The notes under the pieces: generated by a model | The model's input: the letters and a program-made list of their open reading frames with translations, nothing else | Told to the model about the DNA's origin: nothing | The model's database searches: none | Source: JBAIYU01 sp036763085 | GTDB taxonomy: Bacteria; Bacillota; Negativicutes; DSM-1736; Dendrosporobacteraceae | Direction of reading: 5' to 3' | DNA length: 46,738 bases | Assembly (NCBI RefSeq): GCF_036763085.1 | Contig: NZ_JBAIYU010000023.1 | Location: forward strand, 1 to 46,738 | Part shown: one piece after another, positions 9,427-18,115 of the stretch | Position numbering within the stretch: position 1 is the stretch's first letter | How the letters are laid out: every line of letters begins with the position of its first letter | Made by a program: the position numbers and the translations under genes

Positions 9427-10505
9427 TTATTACCTCCTTTGAACAGTTTTTTTACATAACGGGAGTCACTTGCTGATAATAGACCTGGATAAGTTAGACC
9501 GAATATTACCTCGTCACCAACCCTAATCTTATCTCCAGAATCAGTAACATCCAGAATAATATGATCACTGCTCGCGCCTAGAATGGTTATGTTTTTATCT
9601 AATGTAAAAAGACCCTCTATATAGACATCCTGCTTACCTAGAGCTAGAATTGCTCGTTTTCTAATACCAACATCAACAAACCGAGGAACATTCCCAAAAG
9701 CATCCTGCCCAATCTCACCGATCGGAACCGAGGGCTTATCTTTAACCTCAATGACCTCTGCCTTCAGGCAGAAGGCATCGTGATGCAGCCATGGAATATT
9801 TCGATTGTTTGTGGTATCAGTACCAAGAAGTATTCCTTCACCTACCCTTAGCTGATTAATTCCTGCAGGGACGGTGTTATTTTCTACTAAAAAGAGTGTT
9901 GAAGTTCCACCACCTGAAATAATTTCTAGTTGATAGTCCAAGTGGCTCTCTACTTCATAGGCTACATCAACTAAAAGATTTAGGTTTTCGATGCTGGGCA
10001 GTACTCCGCCAAAACACCCCATGTTGGTACCAATGCCAATTAACCTGATTCCTTCTAAACAGCTTATCTTTTCCACCATATGCATGACATCTTCACGCAT
10101 AACACCCTCACGGAGGTCACCTACATCCAGCATTAGAATGATTTTATGAATTTTTCCGATCTGCTGGGCTTCAGCCGATAAAGCTCTTATAACTGATATC
10201 TCTGAATTAATACTAACATCAGCATACTTTACAACATTTGCAACGTTACTTATTCGGGGAATTCGCAGCAAAGTAAATGGGCTGTGAAAATTTCTTTTCC
10301 GCAGTTCCATGATGTTTTCCATCCTGGCATCCGCAAAGCCTTCTATCCCGCCAGCAAGCATAGCACTAACAATTTGGTGTATTGCACTAAAACCTTTAGT
10401 GACACCTATTACATGTATGCCTTTAGCAAGGCATTTTTCAACTACCCGAGATGAATTATCCGCGAGCTTTTCTAGATCGATCTCTAAAGTCGGTGCGCCC
10501 TGCAT
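9423..10505 (-). CDS. Alanine/ornithine racemase-family PLP enzyme
   Basis: The 360-residue protein carries the fold-III PLP-enzyme signature at its N-terminus: PTLEIDLEKLADN, then VIGVTKGF with the probable PLP lysine near residue 37. Other family features are EIISGGGTSTL near 195 and RVGEGILLGTD near 220, followed by a C-terminal beta domain. Length and motifs fit the YhfX/ornithine-racemase branch better than classical Alr, which is longer at the N-terminus. It is translationally coupled to the downstream GNAT. Racemisation of ornithine or a related amino acid is an inference from the family. The start follows a G-rich ribosome site. Confidence 0.8.
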   Translation of the reverse strand: MQGAPTLEIDLEKLADNSSRVVEKCLAKGIHVIGVTKGFSAIHQIVSAMLAGGIEGFADARMENIMELRKRNFHSPFTLLRIPRISNVANVVKYADVSINSEISVIRALSAEAQQIGKIHKIILMLDVGDLREGVMREDVMHMVEKISCLEGIRLIGIGTNMGCFGGVLPSIENLNLLVDVAYEVESHLDYQLEIISGGGTSTLFLVENNTVPAGINQLRVGEGILLGTDTTNNRNIPWLHHDAFCLKAEVIEVKDKPSVPIGEIGQDAFGNVPRFVDVGIRKRAILALGKQDVYIEGLFTLDKNITILGASSDHIILDVTDSGDKIRVGDEVIFGLTYPGLLSASDSRYVKKLFKGGNK

Positions 10506-10561
10506 ATGTCCCCCCCCTTACTATGTTCGTTAAAATTAGGTTTTTAGACCCCCATAATAGT

Positions 10562-11602
10562 TTACTGGTCTATTGATTTACTATAAATAGTGCGAATCGG
10601 GAAAGGTATTTCAATACCTTCGATTTTGTATCTTTTGTGCAATCGTTTAATAAAATCGTGCTTAAGCTTATATTGATCTGCAAATACTTGTACACGCATT
10701 ATTACATTAAAAAGTATGCTAGAGTCTCCAAAGGTGTGAAAGCGTACAACGGGCTCATAGTTTTCAACTCCAGCAGCAAATTCACTCATTACCTCCTTTG
10801 CCACCGCAATTGTCACCTTTTCTACGTATTCTAAGTCACTATCATAACTTACGCTAGCTCCTATGCTAACAGATAGCTCACTGCTAGGCTTATCAAAATT
10901 AATAATAACTGCAGAGGCTATCTTCTGATTAGGCACAATGATCAAACTGTTTCCTAACGTCTGAATAGTAGTATTCCGCCAAGAAATATCCACAACATGT
11001 CCTTCCTGACCAGCTTCTAGTTTTATATAATCACCTGTTTGTATAGGTTTAGCTAAAAGAATGTGCAGTCCGGAAAAAACATTACTCAAAGTATCTTGCA
11101 ACGCTAAAGCTACGGCCAGACCTCCGACGCCTAAAGCAGTAAGAATCGGCGTAACGGATATTCCTAAAGTTTGCAATATAATTAGAATTCCAGTTATATA
11201 AGTAGCTGCTTCTATGATATTAGCTAAGATTGATGCCGAGGGAAAAGCCTTTTCGTCCTTTTGCGCATAAAAAGCGGCCATCGTAGATAAAAAACGAGCA
11301 GTAACCACCGTTAATGAGAATATGCCAACAACAATGAATACTCCATCTAAAAAACGGAGGTTAGCATTTTTTAGATCGACAAACTGTATAGAAACGTAAC
11401 AACCTATTAATGCTCCCCATAATGCTGGCATGCCTCTAACCGACTTGTCTATCACTTCATAGTATTCTCCCGAAATATGAAAAGAAATTCTGCGAAACTG
11501 CTTCCATAAGCCTTGGACTATGATACTACCGAGAGCAGTACACAGAAGCAAGATGGACAATGGGAAAATGATGAGATTAAAATCTGATAATATACTAGCC
11601 AT
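10562..11602 (-). CDS. Small-conductance mechanosensitive channel, MscS family
   Basis: The 346-residue protein has about four N-terminal membrane helices, then the pore-lining TM3 rich in Ala and Gly (GVGGLAVALALQDTLSNVF near 160-178). The conserved beta-domain follows (GDYIKLEAGQEGHVVDISW; NSLIIVPNQKI), then the mixed alpha/beta C-terminal cage domain. Such channels release solutes on hypo-osmotic shock. A clear GGAGG precedes the ATG. It lies next to an osmolyte importer, which makes functional sense, although the terminator at 11669-11706 separates the two transcripts. Confidence 0.92.
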   Translation of the reverse strand: MASILSDFNLIIFPLSILLLCTALGSIIVQGLWKQFRRISFHISGEYYEVIDKSVRGMPALWGALIGCYVSIQFVDLKNANLRFLDGVFIVVGIFSLTVVTARFLSTMAAFYAQKDEKAFPSASILANIIEAATYITGILIILQTLGISVTPILTALGVGGLAVALALQDTLSNVFSGLHILLAKPIQTGDYIKLEAGQEGHVVDISWRNTTIQTLGNSLIIVPNQKIASAVIINFDKPSSELSVSIGASVSYDSDLEYVEKVTIAVAKEVMSEFAAGVENYEPVVRFHTFGDSSILFNVIMRVQVFADQYKLKHDFIKRLHKRYKIEGIEIPFPIRTIYSKSIDQ

Positions 11603-11668
11603 TTTGACCTCCTTTTATTTTAATACAATGAAATATAGTTAGTAAGAAATTCAAATTTAGATGATACC

Positions 11669-11706
11669 AAAACGGGAGGAGCCATTTTCCGGACTCCTCC
11701 CGTTTT
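11669..11706 (-). terminator. Intrinsic terminator of the osmolyte ABC operon
   Basis: A perfect 13-bp stem (AAAACGGGAGGAG and its complement) has a 12-base loop. The minus-strand arm ends in T4. It lies 36 bases beyond the stop of the binding-protein gene. Confidence 0.85.
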
Positions 11707-11741
11707 GAATATTATAGTAATTGTGCTTCAGATTTTCTCTA

Positions 11742-12635
11742 TTAAATTAATCCCTTAGACTTAAGCCATTCACGAGCAACTATTTTCGCATCCTTTTTTT
11801 CTAAATCAACTTTAGCATTAAGGCTTGACATTTCTTTCTCGTCAAGTTTTCCAGCTAGTAAATTTAGGGCATCCGCAATTTCGGGGTGTTTATTTAAGGT
11901 ATCTTCACGTATTACAGGAGCGGCATAATAAGGTGGAAAGAAGCGTTTATCATCCTTTAGTACCTTCAAATTAAACGCCGGTATACGCCCATCAGTGGAA
12001 AATGCGTCAATTACATCTACTTTATAGTCGCGGCAAGCACCATATGTTAGGCCTGGATCCATTCCACTTGTACTGCCAAATTTAATACCATAGGCCTCCT
12101 GGAGACCCTTGTATCCATCTTGTCTTTCAAGAAATTCATGAGTTGCACCAAGTATTAACTTGGGGGCTTTCCCCACTAAATCACTGAAAGTTTCTATTCC
12201 TAATTTTTCAGCTTGATCGGCGCGCATTGATAAAGTATACGTATTATTGAAACCGAATGGCTTAAGCCAAACAAGTTTTTTCTTTTCACGATAGATCTGA
12301 CTTACTTTAGCGTAAGCTGCGTCAGGATCTGTAATCAATTTCTCCCCAAGAATATTGATCAGTCCAGTTCCAGTATATTCCGCATAGATATCCAAGTCAC
12401 CGCGTTCTAACGCTTGAGAAACGACATTCGTACCGCCAAGGTATGGTTTTACTTCAACCTTTAGATTTGTTTTAGCCTCAATTATATCCTTCATAATATA
12501 TACTAGAATATCTTGCTCAGTAAAATTCTTACCACCTATAACTATCTTATCTGATTTTCCTCCTGTCAAAGCGGAACATCCAACTAGAGATAGACTTAAC
12601 AATACTATCATAAGTAACAAAGTAAGTTTTTTCAC
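11742..12635 (-). CDS. opuCC: Glycine betaine/choline-type ABC transporter, substrate-binding lipoprotein
   Basis: The 297-residue protein begins with a lipoprotein signal peptide (LSLSLVGC, lipid-modified Cys at residue 20). The mature part is an OpuAC/OsmF-like binding fold: KIVIGGKNFTEQDIL at the start of the domain and YLGGTNVVSQALERGDLDIY, then YAEYTGTGL, all typical of quaternary-amine binders. The start is GTG with AAGGAT seven to nine bases upstream. It is the last gene of the operon, six bases after the permease. The exact ligand (glycine betaine, choline, carnitine or another osmolyte) cannot be read. Confidence 0.9.
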   Translation of the reverse strand: MKKLTLLLMIVLLSLSLVGCSALTGGKSDKIVIGGKNFTEQDILVYIMKDIIEAKTNLKVEVKPYLGGTNVVSQALERGDLDIYAEYTGTGLINILGEKLITDPDAAYAKVSQIYREKKKLVWLKPFGFNNTYTLSMRADQAEKLGIETFSDLVGKAPKLILGATHEFLERQDGYKGLQEAYGIKFGSTSGMDPGLTYGACRDYKVDVIDAFSTDGRIPAFNLKVLKDDKRFFPPYYAAPVIREDTLNKHPEIADALNLLAGKLDEKEMSSLNAKVDLEKKDAKIVAREWLKSKGLI

Positions 12636-12641
12636 TAAACA

Positions 12642-13295
12642 TCATCCTTTCGCCATTGTTTTTATTCCTTTAGGCTGTGATTGGTTTTCGACCCCCTTCA
12701 AAATAAAGTCAAATATCACTGCCAATAATGCAGCAGGCAAGGCTCCAGCTAAAATTAAATCTTGGTTAGCCATAGCTATACCGCGGAAGATTAAATCACC
12801 AAGACCACCAGCTCCAATTAAAGCTGCTAACGTGGCTATACCAATTAGTAGTACTGTCGCAGTACGTATACCTGCCATTATTACTGGGCGAGCCAAGGGT
12901 ATCTCTATAAGGAACAGAATTTGTTTGGAGGTCATGCCCATTCCAACACCAGCCTCGATTGCGGCTTGATTAACGCCTAGCACTCCGGTATAGGTATTCC
13001 TGAGTATTGGCAGTAAGCCATAAATTGTCAGTGCGACAATTGCGGGAATAAAGCCAATTCCGAAGAGAGGAATCATTAATCCTAAGAGTGCTAAACTTGG
13101 TATAGTTTGGAAAACTGCTGTGATACCAATAATTGGTTCAGCTAGTTTCTTATATCTAGTCAAAAGTATACCTAGCGGTATAGCTATAAGGTTTGCCAGA
13201 AATAGCGCTACGAGTGTAAGCGTAATATGATCCATTGTCGCCAACATTATATCCTCTGAGCGAGTTCGCCAAATTTCTAATAACGTCATTAGCAC
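12642..13295 (-). CDS. opuCB: Osmolyte ABC transporter permease
   Basis: This 217-residue permease has about six membrane helices and the cytoplasmic EAA loop (EAGVGMGMTSKQILFLIEIP, about residues 115-134) that contacts the ATPase. The start is GTG at 13295, nine bases after AGGAGG inside the ATPase gene, and the two genes overlap by seven bases. OpuC systems of Bacillus have two permeases, but only one is present here, so it probably forms a homodimer. Confidence 0.9.
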   Translation of the reverse strand: MLMTLLEIWRTRSEDIMLATMDHITLTLVALFLANLIAIPLGILLTRYKKLAEPIIGITAVFQTIPSLALLGLMIPLFGIGFIPAIVALTIYGLLPILRNTYTGVLGVNQAAIEAGVGMGMTSKQILFLIEIPLARPVIMAGIRTATVLLIGIATLAALIGAGGLGDLIFRGIAMANQDLILAGALPAALLAVIFDFILKGVENQSQPKGIKTMAKG

Positions 13296-14437
13296 GCCTG
13301 AACACCTCCTACTCTCTGTGGTTGTGTCGCGCCTAGCTGTTTTGCCATTACGTCGACTAATCCGGCACGTGTGATTACACCCAATAGGCGGCGATTATCA
13401 TCGATAACAGGCAAATAAGCAACTTGATGTCTGCTTATAATATTCACTGCTTCGCTTAGCGGTTGGTTATACAAAACAACTGGTAAATTTGGATTCATTA
13501 CATCACCTACCGTAAGCGCTTCATTTTGAAATTTATTTTGAATTTCCCAAACACCTACAATGCCTAAAAGTCTTTCGTTCTGATCGACAATCAGCAGTGA
13601 GTCGACCCTTTGCTTTCTCATATTATTTAAAGCTTCAGTTAATCCGCGGTTTGGTTTTGAAGTTACCGGCCTGATCATAATTTCAGTAATTTCAGGCATA
13701 ATTCCAGTTTGGCTAAGACGGTGCAAGCCAATAAAATTCTTAACAAAATCATTTGCTGGATGCCTTAAGATTTGCTCGGGAGTACCTGTTTGTATAACCT
13801 CCCCGCAATTCAAGATGCAAATTCTGTCAGCTATTTTTATGGCTTCATCAATATCATGTGTCACAAAAACTATTGTTTTGCGAAGTTTCTGCTGAAGGTA
13901 AACAATTTCATCTTGAAGCTGTTCCCTACTAATAGGGTCAAGCGCACTGAATGGTTCATCCATTAGGACAATCTCTGGATCAGCAGCAAGCGCTCTAATG
14001 ACCCCAATCCGCTGCTGTTGCCCTCCGCTAAGTTCGGAAGGATAGCGATTGCGGTAAGTTTCAGGATCAAGCCCGACCATATCCATCAACTCATCCGCCC
14101 GCTTTCGATATACATTTTCATCCCATTGCTTCAAACGAGGTACCAAAGCAACATTGTCTGCAATAGTCATATGCGGTAGTAATCCAATATTTTGAATAAC
14201 ATATCCAATATTCCGTCGCAATTCTACAACGTTAAGTTTAAGAATATCCGTGCCACCTATAAAAATTCTACCTTCAGTCGGATCAATTAAACGATTAATC
14301 ATTTTCATAGTAGTCGTTTTACCTGATCCGCTTGGTCCGATAAGAGCAACTATTTCACCTTGATTAATATGAAGGTTGGAATTATTCACAACACAACTGT
14401 CACCGTACATCTTAGAGACTCCTTCAAATCTAATCAT
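13289..14437 (-). CDS. opuCA: Osmolyte ABC transporter ATP-binding protein with CBS pair
   Basis: The 382-residue protein has an ABC ATPase domain (Walker A GPSGSGKTT near 35; signature LSGGQQQR near 138; Walker B IVLMDEP near 158) followed by two CBS motifs (about 255-370), the ionic-strength/cyclic-di-AMP sensing part of OpuCA-type proteins. The ATG at 14437 lies six bases after GGAGG; the TTG one codon upstream is less likely. It is the first gene of the ATPase-permease-binding protein operon. CBS domains usually gate transport according to osmotic state; that is family knowledge. Confidence 0.92.
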   Translation of the reverse strand: MIRFEGVSKMYGDSCVVNNSNLHINQGEIVALIGPSGSGKTTTMKMINRLIDPTEGRIFIGGTDILKLNVVELRRNIGYVIQNIGLLPHMTIADNVALVPRLKQWDENVYRKRADELMDMVGLDPETYRNRYPSELSGGQQQRIGVIRALAADPEIVLMDEPFSALDPISREQLQDEIVYLQQKLRKTIVFVTHDIDEAIKIADRICILNCGEVIQTGTPEQILRHPANDFVKNFIGLHRLSQTGIMPEITEIMIRPVTSKPNRGLTEALNNMRKQRVDSLLIVDQNERLLGIVGVWEIQNKFQNEALTVGDVMNPNLPVVLYNQPLSEAVNIISRHQVAYLPVIDDNRRLLGVITRAGLVDVMAKQLGATQPQRVGGVQAC

Positions 14438-14583
14438 CAAACCCCTCCCTCTACGTTTTCCATGCTATGCATAAACTTTATCTGACGGACACGCCAACAA
14501 ACAACCTTGGTTTAATTATAAGGTTGTTTGTTTAAATTTGTAAATACTTTTTTTCTGGAAATTTATTGTACGCTGTTTTAGAA

Positions 14584-14632
14584 AAAGGAAAAGAACCTGT
14601 ACCGGTACATCCGGACAGGTTCTTTTCCCTTT
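14584..14632 (-). terminator. Strong intrinsic terminator after tolC
   Basis: A near-perfect 17-bp stem (AAAGGAAAAGAACCTGT against its complement with one extra C) is extended by inner CCGG/CCGG pairing. T5 follows on the minus strand. It overlaps the tolC stop codon. Confidence 0.85.
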
Positions 14633-15905
14633 AAATTTGACCAATAGCTTTTAGTAATTTAGCTTTATTTACGTTATAGTCATACAGTGCCTGTGTATAG
14701 TTAGTTTTGGCCTGCGTAAGCGCTAATTGAGCATCGATTACGTCCAAGTTAGTTCCAACACCAGCGTAATACTTAGTTTGAGCAATCTTTAGGTCTTCAA
14801 CCGCTTTATCAACAGTTATATGTGTTGTTTCTATTCTTTTTTCTGCTTCTTTCATGCTTAAATATGATTGGCGAACTTCAAGTTCTACGCTATTTTTAGT
14901 CTGAACTGCCTGTTCTTCAGCTTTTTCTAAAGAAGCCTTTGCTTGCTTAACTTTAGCATTGGTTTGACCTGAGTCAAATAAGTTCCAATTAGCCATAACA
15001 TTCATTGACCAATTATTGTTATCACCCGGGAAATCATTGCCACTCCAGCTTTCGGTTGCTCCGAATGAAACATTAGGCTTACGACCACTATCTGCGACTT
15101 TAATACCTTGATTTGCCGAATCTATGCTAATTTTGGATTGCTGTAATTCTGGACGATTTGCAAACGCATGGTTTACTGCATCCTCAATAGTTAAATTATT
15201 TTTTGCGTAAACTAATTCATCTTTAAGAATATTCTCAGTGTCAAGAGGCGCACCAATAATGTTATTTAAAGTCGACATCGCTATATCATAACTATTTTGA
15301 GCTTTGATAAGGTTCTGCTGTGCATTAGCAAGCTCAACTTCTGATCTTAATACATCAGATTTAGCTATAACGCCTACGTCAAATTGAGCTTGTACTTTCT
15401 TTAAATGTTCGGTCAGATTGTTTACCGTATCCTGATTTACTGATACCATATTACGAGCCTGCAAAACACTGTAATAGCCTGTAGTCGTATCTAGTTTTAT
15501 CTGCTGTTTTGTCTTAGCAACATTAAGCTCTGAACTATCGGCGTTTAGCTTGGCTTGGTTAATAAGCCCTTCAGTTCGTCCGCCAGAATATAATGTCCAG
15601 TTTAATTTAAGTGAACTATTATAATTAGTACCATCAGATGAACCTGCACCGCTTGATCCTCGTGAGCCGCCAGCATTTGCCGATATGGACGGAAGCGTTC
15701 CGGCTTTTGCTTCACTTATCCCCCACTCTGCTCTTTCTTGATCAGTTAAAGCCATCTTTATAGCCGAATTATTTTTGAGAGCTGCTGCAATGCTGTCGTC
15801 TAAGGAAAGCTCCTGCGGCGCTGCCATAACGCTAGTACTCTGCAGCAAAAGAATTCCGCTGCTAAGCATTATTGTAAGCTGTTTTTTCCATGCAGATTTC
15901 TTCAT
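14631..15905 (-). CDS. TolC-family outer-membrane efflux protein
   Basis: The 424-residue protein has a cleavable signal peptide (charged MKKSAWKKQ, hydrophobic core, VMA-A near residue 28). It then has two repeated TolC-type halves of long alpha-hairpins and outer-membrane beta strands, rich in Ala, Gln and Asn (LSLDDSIAAALKNN at the start of repeat one; TIEDAVNHAFANRPELQQ at repeat two). It forms the outer-membrane exit duct for RND or MacAB pumps, both of which lie nearby. It is transcribed alone: its own promoter and two operators lie upstream and a terminator separates it from the MacAB genes. AAAGG precedes the ATG. Confidence 0.93.
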   Translation of the reverse strand: MKKSAWKKQLTIMLSSGILLLQSTSVMAAPQELSLDDSIAAALKNNSAIKMALTDQERAEWGISEAKAGTLPSISANAGGSRGSSGAGSSDGTNYNSSLKLNWTLYSGGRTEGLINQAKLNADSSELNVAKTKQQIKLDTTTGYYSVLQARNMVSVNQDTVNNLTEHLKKVQAQFDVGVIAKSDVLRSEVELANAQQNLIKAQNSYDIAMSTLNNIIGAPLDTENILKDELVYAKNNLTIEDAVNHAFANRPELQQSKISIDSANQGIKVADSGRKPNVSFGATESWSGNDFPGDNNNWSMNVMANWNLFDSGQTNAKVKQAKASLEKAEEQAVQTKNSVELEVRQSYLSMKEAEKRIETTHITVDKAVEDLKIAQTKYYAGVGTNLDVIDAQLALTQAKTNYTQALYDYNVNKAKLLKAIGQI

Positions 15906-15921
15906 GTTATCAACCTTTCAT

Positions 15922-15937
15922 TTGACCAGCTGGTCAA
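15922..15937. promoter_or_regulatory. Palindromic operator 1 of tolC
   Basis: TTGACCAGCTGGTCAA is a perfect 16-bp palindrome located between the promoter and the tolC ribosome site. It shares the half-sites TTGAC-N6-GTCAA with the second palindrome 92 bp upstream, which points to one dimeric repressor (TetR/MarR-like) binding both. No regulator gene is in the window. Confidence 0.7.
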
Positions 15938-16016
15938 CGTTATTCAAATAAAAAGGGCTACGTACCCAAACGCTTATCCCTGTGTTAAGTTAATATATTA
16001 TGTTTTAATATTATTA

Positions 16017-16045
16017 ATTTTAATAACATTTGACTGATTAGTCAA
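16017..16045 (-). promoter_or_regulatory. Probable tolC promoter
   Basis: On the minus strand TTGACT (16045-16040) and TAAAAT (16022-16017) are separated by 17 bases, a good sigma-A match. The -35 box is part of operator 2, so repressor binding would block RNA polymerase. Confidence 0.55.
16030..16045. promoter_or_regulatory. Palindromic operator 2 of tolC
   Basis: TTGACTGATTAGTCAA has the same TTGAC-N6-GTCAA pattern and length as operator 1 and covers the predicted -35 box. Confidence 0.65.
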
Positions 16046-16148
16046 TCATTCTATTTTGTTAAATATGGTATAATTTAGTGATTGATACCTTAAATCGCCA
16101 TAAGCACGTATTGAAGTCACGTTACACGATTAAGCTTACTAGAAAACG

Positions 16149-16172
16149 AGAGCCTCCCTAATTGGAGGCTCT
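16149..16172. terminator. Intrinsic terminator of the MacAB-type operon
   Basis: AGAGCCTCC and GGAGGCTCT form a perfect 9-bp stem with a six-base loop, followed by CGTTTTCT on the minus strand and by a T-rich stretch on the plus strand. Confidence 0.7.
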
Positions 16173-16197
16173 TATTTATTTTCTTAGCAGGCGTTGA

Positions 16198-17412
16198 TTA
16201 TTCATATCTTAAGGCATCTATAGGATCAAGCAAAGCAGCCTTGCGGGCCGGGTATATTCCAAAAAATAGCCCAACCCCTACCGAGAAGGCAAAGGCTGCA
16301 ATTATTGAAACAGGAGAAATAACTGTATTCCAACCGGCGAATATTGAAACAACATAAGATGTTCCTACGCCAAAAAGAATGCCAATAGTACCGCCGACCA
16401 CACCTATAACAACAGCTTCAATCAGAAATTGCATCAAAATATCCTTATATTTAGCGCCTAAAGCTTTACGAATGCCAATTTCTCTAGTTCGCTCGGTAAC
16501 AGACACTAGCATTATATTCATAATGCCAATCCCGCCGACTAGCAGCGATATGGCAGCAATATTACCAAGTAATAAGGTAATTGTCTGCGTTGTCTCAGCA
16601 GCGGTATTCATTACACTTACCATGTTGCGAACTGAAAAATCATCAGTCTTATCACCTGTTATTTTATGACGCGCCCTTAAAAGTGTTGTGAGATCGTCTT
16701 GAACTTGATTAACACTATCAGTGTTCTCAACTTGCACACTTATCATTTGAACGTATGTTATGCCCATAAGCCGTTCTTGGGCCGTTGTTATTGGAACAAT
16801 AACTGTGTCATCCTGGTCCATTCCACCTGCCGATTGTCCCTTGCTCTCTAATACTCCGATTACTTTAAAAGGTGACTTGTTAATTCGAATAGTTTGACCT
16901 ACTGCATTTACATCACCAAATAAGTTGGTTGCAACTGTAGGCCCTATTACAGCAACTCTATTTCTTGTCTCAACATCCTGATTAGTTATAAAACTGCCGC
17001 TTTGGACAGTGGTATTTCTAACCTCTTGATATTCAGGTGTCGTTCCTTGTACAGATGTAGTCCAGTTTTGGTTTCCTGCGATGAGCTGAAACTGGCGGCT
17101 AACACTTGGCGCTACTTGTGTTATTCCCGGAACTTCACGTGCGATAGCTTGTGAGTCTTTCATTGTCAAAGTAGTATTAGAACCGGCTGCTTGCCTGGCC
17201 CCAGAGGACGAAGCTGCCCCTGGCGTAATCATAATAAGATTACTGCCAAGACTGGCAATTGAAGTTTCTACTTTATTTTGCACACCCATCCCTATTGAAA
17301 TCATAGCAATAACCGCACCAACACCTATAATGATACCTAACATTGTGAGAATTGAGCGCAGCTTGTTGGCAACTAGCGCATTTAAGGCAATTGCAACGCT
17401 TTCACCAAACAT
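16198..17412 (-). CDS. MacB-type ABC transporter permease
   Basis: The 404-residue permease has one N-terminal helix (residues about 20-45), a large extracytoplasmic MacB core domain (about 50-270) and three C-terminal helices. It contains the FtsX-family segment MLVSVTERTREIGIRKALGA near 305-325. Such permeases work mechanically with an adaptor and TolC to expel substrates from the periplasm. The ATG at 17412 is chosen because AAGGGGTGA lies four to ten bases upstream, just after the ATPase stop. In classical MacB the ATPase and permease are fused; here they are separate genes. Confidence 0.9.
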   Translation of the reverse strand: MFGESVAIALNALVANKLRSILTMLGIIIGVGAVIAMISIGMGVQNKVETSIASLGSNLIMITPGAASSSGARQAAGSNTTLTMKDSQAIAREVPGITQVAPSVSRQFQLIAGNQNWTTSVQGTTPEYQEVRNTTVQSGSFITNQDVETRNRVAVIGPTVATNLFGDVNAVGQTIRINKSPFKVIGVLESKGQSAGGMDQDDTVIVPITTAQERLMGITYVQMISVQVENTDSVNQVQDDLTTLLRARHKITGDKTDDFSVRNMVSVMNTAAETTQTITLLLGNIAAISLLVGGIGIMNIMLVSVTERTREIGIRKALGAKYKDILMQFLIEAVVIGVVGGTIGILFGVGTSYVVSIFAGWNTVISPVSIIAAFAFSVGVGLFFGIYPARKAALLDPIDALRYE

Positions 17413-17416
17413 ATAG

Positions 17417-18100
17417 TCACCCCTTTCTCCACTCGTCACGCACAATCAAGCCATCACGTACATGAATAATCCGCCGTGCATTTTCTGCTATATCAGGCTC
17501 ATGTGTAACTAAAATAATGGTTCTTCCCTGGGCATTAAGATTATTAAATATCTCCATAACCTCGATACCGGATTTAGTATCTAGATTTCCTGTCGGTTCA
17601 TCAGCCATTATAATTGTCGGATTGTTTACGAGCGCTCTAGCAATTGCAACACGCTGCCGCTGACCGCCTGACATTTCATTCGGCAAATGATGAAGTCGCT
17701 GTTCAAGCCCCACCATCGCCAAGGCTTGTGCCGCCCGTTCATTACGTTCATGCTTATCTACCCCAGCATAAACTAGCGGAAGAGCTACATTCTGATGAGC
17801 CGTAATCCGCGGCAGCAAATTAAAATTTTGAAATACAAAGCCTATTCTCTTATTGCGAGTAGCAGCAAGTTCATCGTCATTTAAAGTAGCCACTTCCTGA
17901 TTATCCAATATATATGAACCGCTTGTTGGACGGTCCAAACAGCCTAAAATATTCATCAAAGTTGATTTACCCGATCCCGAAGGACCCATTATTGCAGTAA
18001 ATTCCCCTTCGCCAATACTCAGAGTTACACCAGCCAACGCGTGGACAGTAGTATCACCCATCTGATAACTCTTTGTAACTTTAGATAACTCGATAGTCAC
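17417..18100 (-). CDS. MacB/LolD-type ABC transporter ATP-binding protein
   Basis: The 227-residue ABC ATPase shows Walker A GPSGSGKST (about 39-47), signature MSGGQRQRVAIARAL (about 143-157), Walker B IIMADEPTGNLD (about 163-175) and the switch His in LVTHE. These are hallmarks of the MacB/LolD/FtsE branch. The start is GTG with GGAGG eight bases upstream, overlapping the stop of the adaptor gene, so the three genes are one operon (adaptor, ATPase, permease). Confidence 0.93.
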   Translation of the reverse strand: MTIELSKVTKSYQMGDTTVHALAGVTLSIGEGEFTAIMGPSGSGKSTLMNILGCLDRPTSGSYILDNQEVATLNDDELAATRNKRIGFVFQNFNLLPRITAHQNVALPLVYAGVDKHERNERAAQALAMVGLEQRLHHLPNEMSGGQRQRVAIARALVNNPTIIMADEPTGNLDTKSGIEVMEIFNNLNAQGRTIILVTHEPDIAENARRIIHVRDGLIVRDEWRKG

Positions 18101-18115
18101 TGTTGTTCCCTCCTA

